A DNA stretch of 9,136 nt from an uncultured Bacteroidota bacterium (lineage in GTDB: Bacteria; Bacteroidota; Bacteroidia; Chitinophagales; Chitinophagaceae), in assembly GCA_903847655.1 (NCBI GenBank), contig CAINEG010000160.1:1-9136 (forward strand). The letters are read 5' to 3'. Both the position numbers and the translations under genes were made by a program. Position 1 is the stretch's first letter. Every line of letters starts with the position of its first letter. Below, piece after piece: positions 5,960-9,136 of this stretch. The notes under the pieces were generated by a model. That model was not told the origin of the DNA and made no database searches. It saw nothing but the letters and a program-made list of their open reading frames with translations.

Positions 5960-7051
5960 ATGACCGAGGCGGAAATATTAAAAGCATTGAGTAATGTACA
6001 GGAGCCAGATTTAGGGAAAGACTTGGTGACACTCAATATGATCAAGGACTTAAAAGTGGAGGGCAATGAAGTGAGTTTTACCATCGTGCTCACCACGCCT
6101 GCTTGTCCTATGAAAGATTTGATGAAAAATGCTTGTGAAAATGCCATCAAATTACTGGTGAATAAAGCGGCCATTGTTAAAGTGGATTTTACTTCTAATA
6201 CCAGTAGTTTAAGAAAGGATGAAAAAACTGTTTTAGCAAAAGTTAAAAATATCATTGCGGTAGTGAGTGGAAAAGGGGGCGTGGGTAAAAGTACTATTTC
6301 TGCAAATTTGGCCTTGGCCTTGGCAGAAGGTGGTGCCAAAGTGGGCTTGATGGACGCAGATATTTATGGGCCTAGTGTTCCTATTATGTTTGGTGTAAGA
6401 GGACAAAGACCAATGATGAAAGATGAAGAGGGCAAAGGAATTATTTTACCATTAGAAAAATTCGGCATTAAATTGATGAGCATAGGTTTGTTGGTAGATG
6501 AAAAAGATGCCGTGGTTTGGAGAGGTCCAATGGCTTCGAGTGCCATCAGACAATTCATTACTGATGTGGATTGGGGAGAATTAGATTATTTAGTGATTGA
6601 TATGCCGCCAGGCACAGGTGATATTCATTTGACCATCATGCAAACTGTTCCTGTAACAGGAGTTGTGATTGTTACAACGCCACAAACAGTCGCATTGGCA
6701 GATGCTAAAAAAGCCATTGCGATGTTTGGACAAGCCAATATTCAAGTACCTGTGATTGGACTAATAGAAAACATGGCATATTTTACTCCTGCAGAATTGC
6801 CTAACAATAAATATTATTTATTTGGTAAAGAAGGTGGAAGGAATTTAGCTTCTGAATATGATTTGCCCTTTTTGGGTGAAGTGCCCTTGGTACAATCCAT
6901 CAGAGAAGGAGGAGATGAAGGCGTGCCGGCCATGGTGGGAACAGAGGAAACCTCTAAAAATGCATTAAGGGCTGTCGTTTCCAATGCAGTAAGGCAAATA
7001 GCCATTAGAAATGCCAATATTCCTAAAACAGAAACCATTTCAGTTGCTTAA
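5960..7051 (+). CDS. apbC: Mrp/ApbC family P-loop ATPase (Fe-S cluster carrier family), lacking the CxxC motif
   Basis: A 363-residue cytoplasmic protein of the Mrp/NBP35 family, whose members carry and transfer Fe-S clusters. Residues 1-75 form a DUF59 (MIP18-like) domain with its conserved cysteine C49 in TTPACPMKD. The ATPase follows: deviant Walker A GKGGVGKST (104-112, signature K105), DADIYGPS (132-139), the RGPMASSAI region (188-196), Walker B-like LVIDMPPGTGD (211-221) and IENMAYF (269-275). In canonical Mrp/ApbC a CxxC follows this last block and binds the cluster between subunits; here the position reads TPAELPNNKYYLFGK, with no cysteine. The only cysteines in the protein are C49 and C59. 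The same non-cysteine form is, as I recall, usual in Bacteroidota, so it is probably lineage-typical and not damage. I chose the ATG at 5960 over the GTG at 5927 because DUF59 starts here and the promoter element abuts the GTG. cmk follows after 1 base. Confidence 0.93.
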   Translation: MTEAEILKALSNVQEPDLGKDLVTLNMIKDLKVEGNEVSFTIVLTTPACPMKDLMKNACENAIKLLVNKAAIVKVDFTSNTSSLRKDEKTVLAKVKNIIAVVSGKGGVGKSTISANLALALAEGGAKVGLMDADIYGPSVPIMFGVRGQRPMMKDEEGKGIILPLEKFGIKLMSIGLLVDEKDAVVWRGPMASSAIRQFITDVDWGELDYLVIDMPPGTGDIHLTIMQTVPVTGVVIVTTPQTVALADAKKAIAMFGQANIQVPVIGLIENMAYFTPAELPNNKYYLFGKEGGRNLASEYDLPFLGEVPLVQSIREGGDEGVPAMVGTEETSKNALRAVVSNAVRQIAIRNANIPKTETISVA

Positions 7052-7052
7052 C

Positions 7053-7745
7053 ATGTCCACTAAAATTATCATTGCCATTGACGGCTATTCTTCTTGTGGT
7101 AAAAGTACATTAGCCAAAGCCTTAGCAGCTAAATTGGAATATGTATTTATTGACACGGGTGCCATGTACCGTGCAGTGGCACTGTATTTTTTAAGGAACA
7201 AAATTGCCTTTGATGATGATGCAGCCATCGTTGATGCTTTAAAAAAAATTACTTTAAATTTTAGTTATAACGCTACCAGTTTAAAATCTGACATGATTTT
7301 GAACAATGAAAATGTAGAAGCCGAGATTAGAGAAATGGCCGTAAGTCAAAAAGTAAGTGAAGTAGCCGCCATAGGTGCAGTAAGAGATTTTGCTGTGGCG
7401 CAGCAACAAGCCATGGGGCAAAAAAAGGGAATTGTCATGGATGGCAGAGATATTGGTACCGTGGTTTTCCCCAATGCGGAGCTTAAAATATTTGTCACCG
7501 CCGAACCAGCCATTAGAGTAGAAAGACGTTTTTTAGAATTACAAAAAACCAACCCATCAATTAGCAAAGAAGAAATTGCAGAAAATTTGCAACACCGAGA
7601 TTTATTAGATACCACTAGAGAAAGAAGTCCATTGAAACAAGCAGCAGATGCTAGCGTATTGGACAATTCAAAGATGAATAGAGAAGAGCAATTTAACTTG
7701 GCCTTAGCTTGGGCTTTGGAAAAAATAAATCAAACAAAGAATTAA
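7053..7745 (+). CDS. cmk: Cytidylate kinase (CMP/dCMP kinase)
   Basis: A 230-residue cytoplasmic kinase that phosphorylates CMP and dCMP with ATP, feeding CTP and dCTP pools. The P-loop is GYSSCGKS at 11-18; the nucleotide-binding block DTGAMYRAVAL is at 34-44; DGRDIGTVVFPNA at 130-142 is a cmk signature; the LID-like region with arginines is at about 156-192 (RVERRF, HRDLLDTTRERSPL), followed by ADASVLDNS. Length and motif order are normal. The frame is open from 7011, but the first 14 residues from that ATG lie inside the mrp gene and match no kinase; the ATG at 7053 (MSTKIIIAIDG) is the family start. Only 1 base separates it from the mrp stop, so translation is probably coupled. It converges on ispH, whose stop is 7 bases away. 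cmk and ispH are neighbours in several phyla, though often on the same strand. Confidence 0.96.
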   Translation: MSTKIIIAIDGYSSCGKSTLAKALAAKLEYVFIDTGAMYRAVALYFLRNKIAFDDDAAIVDALKKITLNFSYNATSLKSDMILNNENVEAEIREMAVSQKVSEVAAIGAVRDFAVAQQQAMGQKKGIVMDGRDIGTVVFPNAELKIFVTAEPAIRVERRFLELQKTNPSISKEEIAENLQHRDLLDTTRERSPLKQAADASVLDNSKMNREEQFNLALAWALEKINQTKN

Positions 7746-7752
7746 TTTCAAT

Positions 7753-8976
7753 TTAGGAAAGCCAATGTGCACTTGCTGCTTCAAACTCGACTTCTAATCC
7801 ATAAATACTTACAATTTTTTTAATCGTCGCTTCCACTACGGTATCTGGACAGCTAGCACCACTGGTCATTAATATGGACAATGGGGTGATATCAGGTAAA
7901 AAATTAGTCACTAATTCAGACTGCTTGGTTATCCAATTGTTGCGAATAATTTGTTTTGCATCAATAATTTTATTGGCATCATCAATAAAATAAGTGGGTA
8001 ACTTATGCTCACATAGTTCCACCAAATGGGAACTGTTGCTGCTATTTTTTCCACCCATTACAATGGCTAAGTCGGCGGGCTGCTCTAGAAGGCCAATCAC
8101 TGCAGATTGATTGTCATTGGTGGCATAACATAAGGTATCTCTGGTATCTGCAAAATGTTGACTTAGATTTTCTTTCCCAAATTTATTTTGAATAATATTT
8201 TTTAAATAATCAGAAATGGCCTGTGTGTCTGAAGCCAATTGAGTTGTTTGATTGATGACGCCAATTTTTTCAAAATGAATGCTTGGATCAAAAATACTAT
8301 TGAATCTGTTTTTAAAAAAAACGCTAAACTCACTAAGCGGTAATTCCCCTAAAATAAACTTACCTAAGACAATGGCTTCTTTCATGTCGTTGACAATCAG
8401 GGTAGGTGTTTTGTCTGCCGCATGAGAAAAAGTAGCCCTGGTTTCTTCATGTTTGGGTTTGCCATGTATGATAATGGTAAATCCTTTTTTCGCAATTTGA
8501 TCGCCTCGGTTCCAAACTTTTTCAACAAAGGGACAGGTGGTATTGTACTTTTGAATTTCTATTCCAATTTTATTGATCTTGGCTTCCAATTCCAAAGTGG
8601 TCCCAAAAGCAGGGATGATGACCACATCCTCTTTATTTAAAGTAGACAAAGGAATTATTTCATTGCCATTGGTATCTTGTAAAAACTGTACACCTTTTTT
8701 TAATAAGTCTTCATTGACTTGTGGGTTGTGAATCATTTCACTGAGCAAGAATATTCTTTTCCCTTTATTTTCTTCAATGGTTTTGTAGGCAATGTCAATG
8801 GCATTTTCTACCCCATAACAAAAACCAAAATGACGTGCCAAATAAAATTTTACTTTCCCTAAATCAATCAGGGAGGGACTAAAGTCTTTTTTTAATTTAT
8901 CTTCTTCTTTCCTTTTATGCTTAATCGCAGTAATCAAATTGCTGCGATAGCCAGAAGGAACCTCAAAATGCTTCAT
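7753..8976 (-). CDS. ispH: 4-hydroxy-3-methylbut-2-enyl diphosphate reductase
   Basis: A 407-residue IspH (LytB), the [4Fe-4S] enzyme that makes isopentenyl and dimethylallyl diphosphate in the last step of the MEP pathway. The three cluster cysteines are C53 (ARHFGFCYGVENAI), C148 (NTTCPFVEKVWN) and C283 (RDTLCYATNDNQ). Substrate-site motifs include HNPQVN (83-88), HGKPKHEE with the catalytic glutamate region (171-178), NQTTQLA (242-248), NSSNSSHL (311-318) and TSGASCPD (371-378). It is about 90 residues longer than E. coli IspH, because of a ~40-residue basic N-terminal extension and an insert near 205-235, both typical of the long Bacteroidota form. The frame continues to a GTG at 9003, but I place the start at the ATG at 8976. 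MKHFEVPSGYRSNLI matches the family N-terminus, and the exact -7 element at 9003-9010 shares its last base with that GTG. It converges on cmk. Confidence 0.95.
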   Translation of the reverse strand: MKHFEVPSGYRSNLITAIKHKRKEEDKLKKDFSPSLIDLGKVKFYLARHFGFCYGVENAIDIAYKTIEENKGKRIFLLSEMIHNPQVNEDLLKKGVQFLQDTNGNEIIPLSTLNKEDVVIIPAFGTTLELEAKINKIGIEIQKYNTTCPFVEKVWNRGDQIAKKGFTIIIHGKPKHEETRATFSHAADKTPTLIVNDMKEAIVLGKFILGELPLSEFSVFFKNRFNSIFDPSIHFEKIGVINQTTQLASDTQAISDYLKNIIQNKFGKENLSQHFADTRDTLCYATNDNQSAVIGLLEQPADLAIVMGGKNSSNSSHLVELCEHKLPTYFIDDANKIIDAKQIIRNNWITKQSELVTNFLPDITPLSILMTSGASCPDTVVEATIKKIVSIYGLEVEFEAASAHWLS

Positions 8977-9002
8977 CTTTTTACTTTTTGCGTATACTTT
9001 CA

Positions 9003-9010
9003 CAAAAATA
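9003..9010 (-). promoter_or_regulatory. -7 promoter element for ispH
   Basis: On the minus strand this reads TATTTTTG, an exact TAnnTTTG match, 26 bases before the ATG at 8976. Its last G is also the first base of an in-frame GTG, so a transcript started here could not use that GTG. It therefore decides the start of ispH in favour of 8976. No clear -33 TTG is seen at the usual spacing. Confidence 0.5.
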
Positions 9011-9083
9011 CAAGCTTCCCTTGTTTTTACCCTATTTTTTAGGCATTCTTAGTATAAATCTAAATATACTCCCTTCGACAACT

Positions 9084-9091
9084 TATCTTTG
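9084..9091 (+). promoter_or_regulatory. -7 promoter element for the ABC ATPase gene
   Basis: TATCTTTG is an exact match to TAnnTTTG, 4 bases before the ATG at 9096, so the mRNA would begin at or next to the start codon. A small inverted repeat (AGTATA at 9051-9056, TATACT at 9065-9070) lies where the -33 contact would be expected; no TTG is visible there. Confidence 0.5.
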
Positions 9092-9095
9092 CGCC

Positions 9096-9136
9096 ATGAA
9101 TTACGTTTCTGTAGAAGGTTTGACTAAAAGTTATGG
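9096..9136 (+). CDS. ABC-type ATPase, probably ABC-F family, N-terminal fragment (3' end outside the window)
   Basis: Only 13 complete codons are in the window. They begin MNYVSVEGLTKSY, and the last two bases open a glycine codon. The pattern 'hydrophobic-x-V-x-x-L-T-K-S-Y-G' is the first beta-strand and A-loop (with its adenine-stacking tyrosine) of an ABC nucleotide-binding domain. The MNYVS start resembles Bacteroidota ABC-F proteins, which act on the ribosome and lack membrane domains, but an ordinary transporter ATPase cannot be excluded. The Walker motifs lie beyond the window. It is divergent from ispH, with 119 bases between the two start codons, and has an exact -7 element just before its ATG. 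Confidence 0.6.
   Translation, partial: MNYVSVEGLTKSY

Noticed and set aside
5938..6339. Minus-strand open frame of 133 codons opposite the start of mrp
   Set aside because: It is antisense to the DUF59 and Walker A region, has no motif or promoter of its own, and is best explained as a shadow of mrp codon usage.
7746..7752. Terminator between convergent cmk and ispH
   Set aside because: The gap is 7 bases and no hairpin with a T-run is visible in the flanking coding ends; termination probably occurs inside the opposite gene or by another mechanism.
1..9136. Search for CRISPR, tRNA/rRNA, insertion sequence, toxin-antitoxin or defence-type clusters
   Set aside because: All but short intergenic gaps is filled by recognisable housekeeping genes in one uniform AT-rich style; no repeated spacers, terminal inverted repeats, transposase motifs or RNA-gene signatures were seen.

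Overview
The window looks like a piece of chromosome from a Bacteroidota bacterium, most likely a member of Chitinophagia/Chitinophagaceae or a close relative. The evidence is AT-rich DNA, start codons without Shine-Dalgarno sequences, repeated matches to the Bacteroidota -7 promoter element (TAnnTTTG) close upstream of genes, a roughly 407-residue IspH with an N-terminal extension, a CarboxypepD_reg-like exported protein, and an Mrp/ApbC protein of the lineage type without a CxxC motif. The genus assignment is inference; the phylum is well supported.

Layout from left to right. (1) The 3' end of a SlyD-like FKBP peptidyl-prolyl isomerase gene, followed by a strong hairpin terminator (289-327). 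(2) pepT, peptidase T, on + (341-1582), then a short gap and a proton-channel pair on +, exbB/tolQ-like (1655-2305) and exbD/tolR-like (2315-2713), with no TonB/TolA gene after it. (3) prmC, the release-factor glutamine methyltransferase, on - (2739-3587), divergent from a yigZ/IMPACT-family gene on + (3659-4267). (4) A two-gene unit on -: an exported protein with a carboxypeptidase-regulatory-like domain (5145-5792), then a 3-hydroxybutyryl-CoA dehydrogenase (4292-5137). (5) A 167-base divergent intergenic region. (6) A two-gene unit on +: an Mrp/ApbC P-loop ATPase (5960-7051) and cmk, cytidylate kinase (7053-7745), 1 base apart. (7) ispH, the last enzyme of the MEP isoprenoid pathway, on - (7753-8976), convergent with cmk. 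(8) The first 13 codons of an ABC ATPase, probably ABC-F, at the right edge.

Together these are housekeeping functions: peptide turnover, translation termination, nucleotide and isoprenoid synthesis, Fe-S handling, acyl-CoA metabolism and proton-driven envelope energisation. I see no mobile element, CRISPR array, tRNA/rRNA gene, integration scar or defence-type cluster, and no gene-free stretch over 300 bases. I do not find a convincing undescribed system.

The signals most worth a second look are regulatory and biochemical. Most transcription-unit starts carry a -7-like element only 1-7 bases before the start codon, which suggests leaderless or nearly leaderless mRNAs. The Mrp protein lacks the C-terminal CxxC used for Fe-S binding in the canonical family. 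Four upstream-most start codons (for the dehydrogenase, Mrp, cmk and ispH genes) should be moved downstream, on family alignment and, for ispH and mrp, also on promoter position.
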